This document shows, one piece after another, positions 27,011 to 35,492 of a stretch of DNA of 64,000 nt (the stretch's first letter is position 1; each line of letters opens with the position of its first letter). Below the pieces are notes generated by a model. It had not been told where the DNA came from. It ran no database searches and saw nothing but the letters and a program-made list of their open reading frames with translations. Position numbers and translations under genes: made by a program. The DNA is taken from assembly GCF_001514215.1 (NCBI RefSeq), contig NZ_KQ948851.1, positions 240,636 to 304,635 on the forward strand, read 5' to 3'. Source of the stretch: Streptomyces bungoensis. GTDB taxonomy: Bacteria; Actinomycetota; Actinomycetes; Streptomycetales; Streptomycetaceae.

Positions 27011-27922
27011 CTAGCCCGCGAAGGGCCCGCCGTCGCCGTTCGGCGCGGGGTTCTCCGTCACGGCGACCGGTTCCCGCGGTGCCTGCCCGGCGTTCGCCGT
27101 AGGGTTCTCCGTGAGCGCGGCCGGTTCCCGCTGCCCCGCCTCACCGTCCGGTCCGGGCTGCTGCCCGCCGCCCCGCTCCAGGAAGTGCAGCAGCTCCACC
27201 GGGATGGGCAGGACCAGCGTGGAGTTCTTCTCGGCCGCCACCGCCATCACCGTCTGCAGCAGCCGCAGCTGGAGCGCGGCCGGCTGGTCGGACATCTGCG
27301 CGGCGGCCTCGGCGAGCTTCTTCGAGGCCTGCAGCTCGGCGTCGGCGTTGATGATCCGCGCGCGGCGCTCGCGGTCGGCCTCGGCCTGCCGGGCCATGGA
27401 CCGCTTCATCGTGTCCGGCAGGGACACGTCCTTGATCTCCACCCGGTCCACCTGGATGCCCCAGCCGACGGCCGGGCTGTCGATCATCAGCTCCAGGCCC
27501 TCGTTGAGCTTCTCGCGGTTGGAGAGCAGGTCGTCCAGTTCGCTCTTGCCGATGATCGAACGCAGCGAGGTCTGCGCCATCTGGGAGACCGCGAACTTGT
27601 AGTCCTCGACCTTGATCAGCGCGCTCTCCGCGTCGACCACCCGGAAGTAGACGACGGCGTCCACCCGGACGGTGACGTTGTCCCGGGTGATGCCCTCCTG
27701 CGCGGGGATCGGCATCGTCACGATCTGCATGTTGACCTTCTGCAGCCGGTCCACGAACGGGATGATCAGCGTCAGGCCGGGTGTGCGCACCTCACCCGCC
27801 ACGCGACCGAGACGGAACAGCACCCCTCGTTCGTACTGCTTGACCACACGGGCGGCCATCGCCAGGCACACCAGCCCGACACACACCACCGCAACGATCG
27901 CCCCCACCAGCGCCTGGACCAT
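27011..27922 (-). CDS. slipin (SPFH/band 7 membrane protein)
   Basis: 303 residues. One N-terminal transmembrane helix (about 3-25), then the SPFH domain (VKQYERGVLFRLGRV, PGLTLIIPFVDRL, QEGITRDNVTVRVDAVVYFRV) and an Ala/Glu-rich coiled coil (about 175-230). The C-terminal 60 residues are disordered and contain two similar stretches, ALTENPTANAGQAPREP and AVTENPAPNGDG. Slipins form oligomeric cages in membrane microdomains and protect or organise membrane proteins. The ATG at 27922 has GAGGAGG upstream. It likely forms an operon with the PEBP-like lipoprotein. Confidence 0.93.
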   Translation of the reverse strand: MVQALVGAIVAVVCVGLVCLAMAARVVKQYERGVLFRLGRVAGEVRTPGLTLIIPFVDRLQKVNMQIVTMPIPAQEGITRDNVTVRVDAVVYFRVVDAESALIKVEDYKFAVSQMAQTSLRSIIGKSELDDLLSNREKLNEGLELMIDSPAVGWGIQVDRVEIKDVSLPDTMKRSMARQAEADRERRARIINADAELQASKKLAEAAAQMSDQPAALQLRLLQTVMAVAAEKNSTLVLPIPVELLHFLERGGGQQPGPDGEAGQREPAALTENPTANAGQAPREPVAVTENPAPNGDGGPFAG

Positions 27923-28065
27923 GACGACCTCCTCGCCCAGAGGTCCGTTTTCGTCTGCTTCTGTAACGATATGCCCGGGTGAGGGTGGAAGCCACGGCCG
28001 GGGGAGCCCGGAATCCTGGGCGCCCGCCGGCCCACCGGCGGTGCGGTGGGCCGGCGGGCGCGCGG

Positions 28066-29589
28066 TCACGCCGCCTTGACCCGCAGCGGACCGGGGCCCG
28101 GTGTCACGCGTACCGGCTCCGCGGCGGTCGCGCTGTGCCGTTCGGCCCAGTTCTCCAGCGCCGTGCGGCAGGCGTGGTCCAGGTGGTGCAGGCCGGACAG
28201 GTCCAGGCGGACCGGGCGGTCCGGGGGCAGCGACTCCAGGCTGTCGAGGATCTTCGGCAGCCTGAGGAAGGTCGCGTTGCCCGACAGCCGGGCGTCCACC
28301 GGGCCCGTGCCCTCGTCGACGACCTCCAGCTTGAGGTGCGAGGCCTCCCAGGCCGTCTTCACGACCGCCAGCGCGAGCCCGATCAGCACCCCCTCGAACA
28401 TGCTGACCGCCACGATCGACACGGCCGTCACGCCGAGGATCAGCGCCTCGCCCCGGTGCTCGCGCCACAGCGCGGCCAGCGCCCGGACCGGCACCAGCTT
28501 GGCCCCGGCGTGGATCAGCACACCGGCCAGGGCCGGGATCGGGATGTACGCCAGGGCCTCCGGCAGCAGCGCGGCGAACAGCAGCAGCCACACGCCGTGC
28601 AGGACCCGGGAGGCCTTCGTCCGGGCGCCCGCCTGGACGTTGGCCGCGCTGCGCACGATCACCGCGGTCATCGGCAGCGCGCCGAGCAGCCCGCAGACCG
28701 TGTTGCCCGCGCCCTGCGCCATCAGCTCCCGGTCGTACGCGGTGCGCGGACCGTCGTGCAGCCGGTCCACGGCCGCCGCGCTGAACAGCGACTCGGCGGA
28801 CGCGATCAGCGTGAACGCGAGGACCGTGCCGAGCACTCCCGGGGACGCCAGCCCGGTGATCGAGCCGAGCGGCGGCGGCTGGACCGAGCCCAGCAGCCCC
28901 TTCACCTCGACGGTCGCCACCGGCAGGCCGAGCGCCAGGGCTGCCGCCGTGGCCAGGCCGACGGCGGCCAGCGGGCCGGGCACCGTACGCATCTTCGCCG
29001 GGGCGCGCCTCCACAGCACCAGGACGGCGACGGTGCCCGCGCACAGCGCGAGCGAGGCGAGTGCCGTCCCGTCGCCGGGGGCGTCCAGGAACGCCCCCGG
29101 CAGCCCGGCCATCTTGGCCAGGCCCGAGTCGGGGGCCTTGGCCGCCAGGGCCGGATACAGCTGGCCGGCGATGAGCACCAGGCCGATTCCGGCCAGCATG
29201 CCCTCGACCACCGCGACCGAGATGGCCCGGAAGTACCGGCCGAGCCGCAGCGCGCCCATGAGGACCTGCAGCAGACCGGCGGCGAGCACGATCGCGCCGA
29301 GCGTCGGCAGCCCGAACTCCTTCACCGCGTCGAACACGAGCACGGTGAGTCCGGCGGCCGGCCCGGACACCTGCAGGCTGCTGCCGCGCATCAGCCCGGT
29401 GACGACGCCGCCCACGATGCCGGTGACCAGGCCCAGCTCGGCCGGCACGCCGGAGGCGACGGCCACGCCCACGCACAGCGGGAGCGCGACCAGGAAGACG
29501 ACGAGCGACGCGGTGAAGTCCGCCCGGAGGTGCGGTAAACGACGGGATATGAGGGTGTCCTTGCCGGTACCGGTCATCGGCGCGCTCAC
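28066..29589 (-). CDS. SulP family anion transporter with STAS domain
   Basis: 507 residues. About 11-12 hydrophobic segments; the SulP core contains LRADFTASLVVFLVALPLCVGVA (cut) and SGPAAGLTVLVF. The cytoplasmic STAS domain begins at about 420 and contains VRLDLSGLHHLDHAC. SulP proteins carry sulfate, bicarbonate or other anions. The GTG at 29589 overlaps the stop codon of the beta-carbonic anhydrase gene by 4 nt; an ATG at 29577 is the alternative. This coupling makes bicarbonate the most attractive substrate, though sequence alone does not prove it. Confidence 0.9.
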   Translation of the reverse strand: MSAPMTGTGKDTLISRRLPHLRADFTASLVVFLVALPLCVGVAVASGVPAELGLVTGIVGGVVTGLMRGSSLQVSGPAAGLTVLVFDAVKEFGLPTLGAIVLAAGLLQVLMGALRLGRYFRAISVAVVEGMLAGIGLVLIAGQLYPALAAKAPDSGLAKMAGLPGAFLDAPGDGTALASLALCAGTVAVLVLWRRAPAKMRTVPGPLAAVGLATAAALALGLPVATVEVKGLLGSVQPPPLGSITGLASPGVLGTVLAFTLIASAESLFSAAAVDRLHDGPRTAYDRELMAQGAGNTVCGLLGALPMTAVIVRSAANVQAGARTKASRVLHGVWLLLFAALLPEALAYIPIPALAGVLIHAGAKLVPVRALAALWREHRGEALILGVTAVSIVAVSMFEGVLIGLALAVVKTAWEASHLKLEVVDEGTGPVDARLSGNATFLRLPKILDSLESLPPDRPVRLDLSGLHHLDHACRTALENWAERHSATAAEPVRVTPGPGPLRVKAA

Positions 29590-30164
29590 AGGATCTCGAA
29601 GGTGTCGGTCTGCGGGCGGTGCGTGCGCACGGTGCCGGTGTGCACCTCGTAGTACCAGCCGTGCAGGGCGAGCCGGCCCTCGGCCAGCCGTCGCTCGACG
29701 CACGGGTACGAGCGCAGCCGCAGCAGCTGGGTCAGGACGTGGCTCCGCACGCCCTCGGCGACCTCCGGGTCCTCGGGCGCGCCGGACGGGCGCGGGGTGG
29801 CGTGCACCAGCCAGTCGCGCACGGCCGGTACGGCGGTCAGGTCGTCGCCGCGCACCAGCGCGCCGATGGCGCCGCAGTGCGAGTGGCCGCAGACGACGAC
29901 GTCGCGGACGCCGAGGACCTCCACGGCGTACTCGATGGTGGCGGCCTCACCGGTGGGGTGCTGCGAGGCGTAGGGGGGAACGATGTTGCCCGCGGTGCGC
30001 AGCTCGAACAGCTCGCCGGGGCGGGCGCCCGTGATCAGGGCCGGGACGACCCGGGAATCGGAGCAGGTGATGAAGAGGACCTGCGGGGACTGGCCTTCGG
30101 CGAGCCTGGCGAACTCCTCAGGGCGCTGTCCGAAGGTGCGGGCGTTGTCGATGAGGGGCTGCAT
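29586..30164 (-). CDS. beta-class carbonic anhydrase
   Basis: 192 residues. Zinc ligands C34 (TCSDSR), H94 and C97 (CGHSHCGA) are present, with the D36/R38 dyad that gates the site. It interconverts CO2 and bicarbonate. GGAGGAG precedes the ATG at 30164; the open frame continues upstream but without conserved sequence. Its stop overlaps the SulP gene start, so the enzyme and the transporter are made together, consistent with coupled CO2 hydration and bicarbonate transport. Confidence 0.95.
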   Translation of the reverse strand: MQPLIDNARTFGQRPEEFARLAEGQSPQVLFITCSDSRVVPALITGARPGELFELRTAGNIVPPYASQHPTGEAATIEYAVEVLGVRDVVVCGHSHCGAIGALVRGDDLTAVPAVRDWLVHATPRPSGAPEDPEVAEGVRSHVLTQLLRLRSYPCVERRLAEGRLALHGWYYEVHTGTVRTHRPQTDTFEIL

Positions 30165-30241
30165 GCGTGTGGACTCCTCCTGGCGCGCCGCTCGGGCGCG
30201 TCGGGCTTGCACGACAGTGGTGGGGGGAAGAGGGCCGGCTC

Positions 30242-30637
30242 TCAGCAGCGGAAGACCTGGAGGGCTGCCGGGGAGTGGGCCCTGGAGGATCTCGCGGGGT
30301 CACGGTGCGCCGCACCGGGTGCGGCCGCCGCCTGCGGGACGGCCGCCTGCCGGGATATCGGCGGGTGCTGCGGCGCGCCCGCGCAGACGGTCCCGCGCCG
30401 CCGGTCGCGGGTCTGCGGGGCGTGCGCGGGCTCGTGGGAGCGGCACGGCTCGCGGAGCGCGGCCGCGCCGGTGCCGGCCGGCTGGGCGGAGGATGTGATT
30501 CCGGGTCGGGCCTTGGCCTTCGCCTCACCGGGCGTGTGCGCGGATGCGAAGGTTCCCGTCAGTGCGAAGAGCTGGAGGGCGAGCAGGGTGACGGCGAGCA
30601 GGGTGAGCCGGGTCCGGGCTGCCGCACCTCGCACCAT
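30242..30637 (-). CDS. small secreted His/Pro-rich protein with three Cys
   Basis: 131 residues from the ATG at 30637, which has GGAGGG upstream. Signal peptide of about 34 residues (ARTRLTLLAVTLLALQLFAL) ending at ASA-HTP. The mature part is low-complexity, rich in Ala, Pro, His and Arg, and has three Cys (CRSHEP, TVCAGAP and the terminal FRC). No domain is recognised. It lies 77 nt upstream of the carbonic anhydrase gene on the same strand and could share its transcript. Composition-based disorder makes function hard to infer. Confidence 0.65.
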   Translation of the reverse strand: MVRGAAARTRLTLLAVTLLALQLFALTGTFASAHTPGEAKAKARPGITSSAQPAGTGAAALREPCRSHEPAHAPQTRDRRRGTVCAGAPQHPPISRQAAVPQAAAAPGAAHRDPARSSRAHSPAALQVFRC

Positions 30638-30850
30638 GCGCCCTCCCTCCCGAAACTCACGCCTCTTGTGCACACCAAGCATTGGTCAATGAATGGTCAA
30701 GAAGTACGGTAGCCGCTCGCGACCCTTTGCAGGGTTAACGGGGCGTTACGGGCGCAAGAGAGCGTGAAAAGCGCGGTTCGGATGGCCGGAACCGGACCTT
30801 GACCCGCGGGAGCGGGAACGGCTGTTCGGCGGTCGCGGCCGGCCGTTCGG

Positions 30851-31954
30851 TCAGGAGGCGACGAGTCCCTTGGCGTCCCGGGCCAGCGCGGTGAGCCGGG
30901 ATATCGCGCGGAAGTACTTCTTGCGGTAGCCGCCCTTCAGCATCTCCTCGCTGAACAGCTCGTCGAACGGCCGGCCGGAGGCGAGCACCGGGACCTCACG
31001 GTCGTACAGCCGGTCCGCCAGCACCACCAGGCGCAGCGCCGTCGACTGGTCCGGCACCGGCCGCACATCGGTGAGGCACACGGCCTTCAGCCCGTCGGTC
31101 AGGGCGCCGTACCGGCTCGGGTGCACCTTCGCCAGGTGCCCCAGCAGCTGCGGGAAGTCGTCCAGGGAGGCGCCCGGGGTGGCGTACGCCGCCTTCGTCA
31201 CCTCTTCGTCGGTGAACGGCGCCGGCGCCTCGGGCAGGCCGCGGTGGCGGTAGTCCTCACCGTCGATGCGCAGGGCCCGGAAGTGGGCCGACAGGCCCTG
31301 GATCTCCCGCAGGAAGTCGGCGGCCGCGAACCGGCCCTCGCCGAGCTTGCCGGGCAGCGTGTTGGAGGTGGCGGCCAGCGCCACGCCCGCCTCGACCAGC
31401 TTGCCGAGCAGGGTGGAGACGAGCACGGTGTCGCCCGGGTCGTCCAGCTCGAACTCGTCGATGCACAGCAGCCGGTGCCCGCTCAGCGTCTGCACGGTCT
31501 GCTGGAAGCCGAGCGCGCCGACCAGGTTGGTCAGCTCCACGAACGTGCCGAACGCCTTGCGGGAGGGCTCGGCCGGGGTGGCGTGCCAGAGGGAGGCGAG
31601 CAGGTGGGTCTTGCCGACGCCGTAGCCGCCGTCGAGGTAGACGCCGCGCGGTCCGGCCGGCGTCTTCGGCGCCTTGGCCCGGCCGAAGCCCAGGAAGCCG
31701 CGCCGGCCCGCGCCGGAGGCCTGCGCACCGCCGAGCCCGGCGGTGAAGCCCTCCAGTACCCGTACGGCCTCGGTCTGGCTGGGCTGGTTCGGGTCCGGGA
31801 TGTACGTGGCGAAGCGCACCGCGTCGAAGCGGGGCGGCGGCACCATCTCGGCGACCAGCCGGTCCGCGAGGACGTGCGGCTCGCGGGCGCACAGGGACAG
31901 CGGGCCCGCTTCGGTCAGCGGGCCGGAACCGGAGGCTGCGGTGGAGGAGGACAC
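30851..31954 (-). CDS. zapE: ZapE/AFG1-like ATPase
   Basis: 367 residues. Walker A GGYGVGKTH (near residue 105), Walker B LLCIDEFELDD, and ATSNTLPGKLGEGRF characterise the AFG1/ZapE family. Members are AAA-related ATPases that associate with the membrane; in E. coli ZapE affects the Z-ring. The GTG at 31954 (Ser-rich start) is preferred over a longer frame that would run into the divergent ribD-like gene. An N-terminal stretch of about 20 residues is Ser/Gly-rich. Streptomyces uses Z-rings for sporulation septation, so a cell-division role is plausible but not shown here. Confidence 0.9.
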   Translation of the reverse strand: MSSSTAASGSGPLTEAGPLSLCAREPHVLADRLVAEMVPPPRFDAVRFATYIPDPNQPSQTEAVRVLEGFTAGLGGAQASGAGRRGFLGFGRAKAPKTPAGPRGVYLDGGYGVGKTHLLASLWHATPAEPSRKAFGTFVELTNLVGALGFQQTVQTLSGHRLLCIDEFELDDPGDTVLVSTLLGKLVEAGVALAATSNTLPGKLGEGRFAAADFLREIQGLSAHFRALRIDGEDYRHRGLPEAPAPFTDEEVTKAAYATPGASLDDFPQLLGHLAKVHPSRYGALTDGLKAVCLTDVRPVPDQSTALRLVVLADRLYDREVPVLASGRPFDELFSEEMLKGGYRKKYFRAISRLTALARDAKGLVAS

Positions 31955-31991
31955 GGTTACCCATGCTAAGCGCCGTGTCACACTGCACGGC

Positions 31992-32849
31992 ATGCGACGC
32001 CTGTTCCCTGTGACCTATGAAACAGCAGCCCAGGCCCCCGGCGGGAGCGCGGGGGCGGACGAGGCCCCTGGGGAGCGGGGGGCGGGCACGGCCGCCGGGG
32101 ACGCGCCCGCGGACCGCGAGTGGAGCCTCGCCGACCTGGCCGCCGCCTACGCCTACCCCGAGCCGGCGCCCGGCACCGGCGCCCGGCGGCCCTGGCTGCG
32201 GGCCAACATGGTCAGCACCCTCGACGGCGCCGCCCAGCACGAGGGGCACTCCCAGCCCATCTCCAACGCGGCCGACATGCGCATTTTCGGCACGCTGCGG
32301 GCGCTCGCGGACGTGATCGTGGTCGGCGCGGAGACGGTGCGGCAGGAGGGGTACCGCCCGGCCCGCGCGCGTGCGGAGTTCGCCGCGGCCCGGCAGACCG
32401 CCGGGCAGGGCCCGGCCCCGGCGATCGCCGTCGTCACCGCCGGCCTGGAGCTGGACTTCTCCCTGCCGCTGTTCACCTCGCCCCAGGTGCCCACCCTGAT
32501 CCTGACCGGCGCCGCCGCGGCCCCCGACCGCGTCGCCGCCGCCGAGAAGGCCGGCGCCCGGGTGGTCGTCGCCGGCGAGGGCGTCGGCGTCGACCCGGCC
32601 CGTGCGGTACACGCCCTCGCCGGCCTCGGACACACCCGGCTGCTCACCGAGGGCGGGCCCCGGCTGCTCGGTCAGCTGGTCGCCGCCGAGGTGCTGGACG
32701 AGCTGTGCCTGACGCTCTCGCCCATGCTCACCGCCGGGGACGCGCAGCGCATCGCCGGGGGACCGTCCGTCGCCGTGCCCCGCCGCTTCGAGCTCGTGTC
32801 GCTGCTCGAGGAGGAGGGATTCCTGTTCAGTCGTTACCGTCGGTCCTGA
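31992..32849 (+). CDS. RibD C-terminal-like pyrimidine reductase family protein
   Basis: 285 residues. The dihydrofolate-reductase-like fold of RibD reductases is shown by RPWLRANMVSTLDGAAQ, DVIVVGAETVRQEGYRPAR and LLTEGGPRLLGQLVAAEVLDELCLTLSP. There is no deaminase domain. RibD reductases reduce the ribosyl group of the pyrimidine intermediate with NADPH in riboflavin synthesis, but stand-alone actinobacterial copies often sit away from rib operons, as here, so the natural substrate is uncertain. It is divergent from zapE, with 37 nt between the start codons. About 30 N-terminal residues are a Gly/Ala-rich insertion. Confidence 0.87.
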   Translation: MRRLFPVTYETAAQAPGGSAGADEAPGERGAGTAAGDAPADREWSLADLAAAYAYPEPAPGTGARRPWLRANMVSTLDGAAQHEGHSQPISNAADMRIFGTLRALADVIVVGAETVRQEGYRPARARAEFAAARQTAGQGPAPAIAVVTAGLELDFSLPLFTSPQVPTLILTGAAAAPDRVAAAEKAGARVVVAGEGVGVDPARAVHALAGLGHTRLLTEGGPRLLGQLVAAEVLDELCLTLSPMLTAGDAQRIAGGPSVAVPRRFELVSLLEEEGFLFSRYRRS

Positions 32850-33005
32850 CATGGGCGGAATATGCCGTTCCGATTGCTTTCCGGCGGGCACACTGGGTCC
32901 GGCACTACTCCTGCGATCACGGGGCAGGATGGTTTCCGCAGGGCCCTGCCGGGTCCGGCGGAGGACGACAGGGCCCACCGGCCCTCGAAGGAGAAGGGGC
33001 GCCTG

Positions 33006-33479
33006 GTGTTCACGAGCGTTCTGATGATCGAGAAGGCTTTGACGTCCGCCGACGTGGAGTTCGTCACGACCCTGCACGGGGACGAGCCGGTCTTCTTCCA
33101 CGTGCTGCTCCAGCCGCGCGGAGACCAGGCGGACCGCCTGCTGCGGGCCATCGACGACATCGCGCTCGGCGAGCTCGACGAGGCCGTGCACGAGCGGGAG
33201 ACCCCCGAGGGCGCGGAGGCCAGGAGCGTCGGGGAGCGGGCGCTCGACGTGTCCGTGCAGGCGCTGCGCTCCGCGGGGAGCCTGGCCGAGGGGCGGCTGG
33301 TGGAGGCCCATCCGCTGGACGCGCTGAGGACGCTGGTGTCCGAGGTGGACGCGGACGAGGTGATCGTGCTCACCGATCCCCACTACGTGGAGGAGTTCTT
33401 CCACCGGGACTGGGCCTCGCGGGCGCGGCACAAGGTGGGGGTGCCGGTGCTGAAACTCTTCTCGCACAGCAAGGCCTAG
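33006..33479 (+). CDS. conserved protein of unknown function (universal-stress-like C-terminal part)
   Basis: 157 residues. The GTG at 33006 is chosen for the AAGGAGAAGGGG upstream. The first half is VFTSVLMIEKALTSADVEFV and a helical acidic region; the second contains VDADEVIVLTDPHYVEEFFHRDWASRARHKVGVPVLKLF, a pattern like the end of a universal-stress or nucleotide-binding alpha/beta domain. From memory, databases often label homologues indole-3-glycerol phosphate synthase. That enzyme is a TIM barrel of about 260 residues and this protein is too short, so I do not accept the label. It lies upstream of murC. Confidence 0.75.
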   Translation: MFTSVLMIEKALTSADVEFVTTLHGDEPVFFHVLLQPRGDQADRLLRAIDDIALGELDEAVHERETPEGAEARSVGERALDVSVQALRSAGSLAEGRLVEAHPLDALRTLVSEVDADEVIVLTDPHYVEEFFHRDWASRARHKVGVPVLKLFSHSKA

Positions 33480-33646
33480 GCGCGGTTCGGGGTGCGGTGC
33501 GTTTCGCGGGTGCGGGCGCGTCGTGGCTTGTCGCTCGGTTCCCCGCGCCTCTTGGGTCGGGTCGGTACCCCTTGCTGCAAGGGGGCGGGTGCTCCACCGC
33601 TTAGGCTAGGGCTGCTTCAGACCGGCACCGTATCTGGGAGAACTGC

Positions 33647-35038
33647 ATGGCACCCGGCCTTCCTACCGCCATGGACCGACCGCACTTCATCGGCATCGGC
33701 GGCGCCGGGATGTCGGGGATCGCGAAGATCCTCGCCCAGCGCGGGGCCAAGGTGGCGGGCAGCGACGCGAAGGAGTCGGCGACCGCCGAGGCGCTGCGGG
33801 CGCTCGGGGTGACCGTGCACATCGGGCACGCGGCCGAGCACCTCGCGGACGACGCGAGCTGTGTCGTCGTGTCGTCGGCGATCCGGCAGGACAACCCGGA
33901 GCTGGCCCGCGCCGCCGCGCTGGGGATCCCGGTGGTGCACCGCTCCGACGCGCTGGCCGCGCTCATGACCGGGCTGCGGGCGATCGCCGTGGCCGGCACG
34001 CACGGCAAGACCACCACGACCTCGATGCTCGCGGTCTCCCTGACCGAGCTGGGCCTCGAACCGTCGTACGCCATCGGCGGCGACCTGGACGTACCCGGCT
34101 CCAACGCGCTGCACGGCGAGGGCGACATCTTCGTCGCCGAGGCCGACGAGTCGGACCGCAGCTTCCACACGTACGCGCCCGAGGTCGCCATCGTCCTCAA
34201 CGTCGAGCTGGACCACCACGCCAACTACGCCTCGATGGACGAGATCTTCGAGTCCTTCGAGACCTTCGCCGGGAAGATCGTCCCGGGCGGCACGCTGGTG
34301 ATCTCCGCCGACCACGAGGGGGCGCGGGAACTGACCCGGCGGCTGGCCGGGTCCGTGCGGACCGTGACGTACGGCGAGGCCGAGGACGCCGACGTACGGG
34401 TCACGGCCGTCGTGCCGCAGGGGCTCAAGAGCCTGGTGACCGTGTCGCTGGACGGGCGGGAACTGACCTTCACGGTCTCCGTCCCCGGCCGGCACTACGC
34501 GCTCAACGCCGTCGCCGCGCTCGCCGCCGGCGCCGCCCTGGGCGTCCCGGCCGACGGACTCGCGCCCGCGCTCGGCGCCTACACCGGGGTCAAGCGGCGC
34601 CTGCAGCTCAAGGGCGAGGCGGCCGGTGTGCAGGTGATCGACTCCTACGCCCACCACCCCACCGAGATGACCGCCGACCTGGAGGCCATGCGCGGCGCCG
34701 CCGGGGACGCGCGGATCCTGGTCGTCTTCCAGCCGCACCTGTTCTCCCGCACCCAGGAGCTCGGCAAGGAGATGGGCCAGTCGCTGGCCCTCGCCGACAC
34801 CTCGGTGGTGCTCGACATCTACCCGGCCCGCGAGGACCCGGTCCCCGGCGTCACCAGCGAGCTGATCATCGAGGCCGCGCGCGCGGCGGACGCCGACGTC
34901 ACCGCCGTGCACGACAAGGCCGAGGTCCCCGCGGTGATCGCGGGAATGGCCAGGCCCGGTGATCTGGTTCTCACCATGGGCGCGGGCGACGTGACGGACC
35001 TGGGCCCGCTGATCCTGGACCGCCTGTCGCACCAGTGA
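33647..35038 (+). CDS. murC: UDP-N-acetylmuramate--L-alanine ligase
   Basis: 463 residues, a full-length Mur ligase. It adds L-Ala to UDP-MurNAc, the first amino acid of the peptidoglycan stem peptide. The N-terminal Rossmann motif GIGGAGMSGIA, the ATP-binding GTHGKTTTT (117-125), VEADESD region and the C-terminal domain with DSYAHHPTEM are all present. GGGAGAA precedes the ATG at 33647. In Streptomyces murC lies outside the main division/wall cluster (known); here it is followed by msrB. Confidence 0.95.
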   Translation: MAPGLPTAMDRPHFIGIGGAGMSGIAKILAQRGAKVAGSDAKESATAEALRALGVTVHIGHAAEHLADDASCVVVSSAIRQDNPELARAAALGIPVVHRSDALAALMTGLRAIAVAGTHGKTTTTSMLAVSLTELGLEPSYAIGGDLDVPGSNALHGEGDIFVAEADESDRSFHTYAPEVAIVLNVELDHHANYASMDEIFESFETFAGKIVPGGTLVISADHEGARELTRRLAGSVRTVTYGEAEDADVRVTAVVPQGLKSLVTVSLDGRELTFTVSVPGRHYALNAVAALAAGAALGVPADGLAPALGAYTGVKRRLQLKGEAAGVQVIDSYAHHPTEMTADLEAMRGAAGDARILVVFQPHLFSRTQELGKEMGQSLALADTSVVLDIYPAREDPVPGVTSELIIEAARAADADVTAVHDKAEVPAVIAGMARPGDLVLTMGAGDVTDLGPLILDRLSHQ

Positions 35039-35052
35039 AGGGGCTGACGCTC

Positions 35053-35457
35053 ATGTCGTACGACGTCGAGAAGCCGGACGAGCAGTGGCGGGCGGAGCTG
35101 ACCCCCGCGGAGTACACCGTGCTGCGCCAGGCCGGCACCGAGCCGGCCTTCACCGGTGAGTACACGGACACGAAGACCGAGGGTGTCTACTCCTGCCGTG
35201 CCTGCGGGGCCGAACTGTTCACCTCCCGGACCAAGTTCGCCTCCCACTGCGGCTGGCCGTCCTTCTACGACCCGAAGGACACCGACGCCGTGGAACTGGT
35301 CGAGGACCGGTCCCACGGCATGGTCCGCACCGAGGTCCGGTGCGCCCGCTGCGGTTCCCATCTCGGGCACGTGTTCGAGGGTGAGGGGTATCCGACGCCC
35401 ACGGACCAGCGGTACTGCATCAACAGCATCTCGCTGCGGCTGACGCCCGAGGGCTGA
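35053..35457 (+). CDS. msrB: peptide-methionine (R)-S-oxide reductase MsrB
   Basis: 134 residues, normal MsrB length. It reduces methionine-R-sulfoxide in proteins. The structural zinc site is formed by C48/C51 (CRAC) and C97/C100 (CARC). The catalytic Cys is C122 in RYCINSISL, and C66 in HCGWPSF is at the position of a resolving Cys in classical enzymes. GAAGGGG precedes the ATG at 35053; a GTG at 35035 overlapping the murC stop is possible. Transcription likely ends at the hairpin 5 nt downstream. Confidence 0.95.
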   Translation: MSYDVEKPDEQWRAELTPAEYTVLRQAGTEPAFTGEYTDTKTEGVYSCRACGAELFTSRTKFASHCGWPSFYDPKDTDAVELVEDRSHGMVRTEVRCARCGSHLGHVFEGEGYPTPTDQRYCINSISLRLTPEG

Positions 35458-35461
35458 TCCC

Positions 35462-35492
35462 GGTGCACGCCGGTCAGGCGCCGGCGTGCACC
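35462..35492. terminator. bidirectional hairpin between msrB and the CHAT gene
   Basis: A perfect 12-bp inverted repeat (35462-35473 and 35481-35492) with a 7-nt loop. The right arm and loop form the last codons and stop of the convergent CHAT gene. It can terminate both transcripts. Confidence 0.75.
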
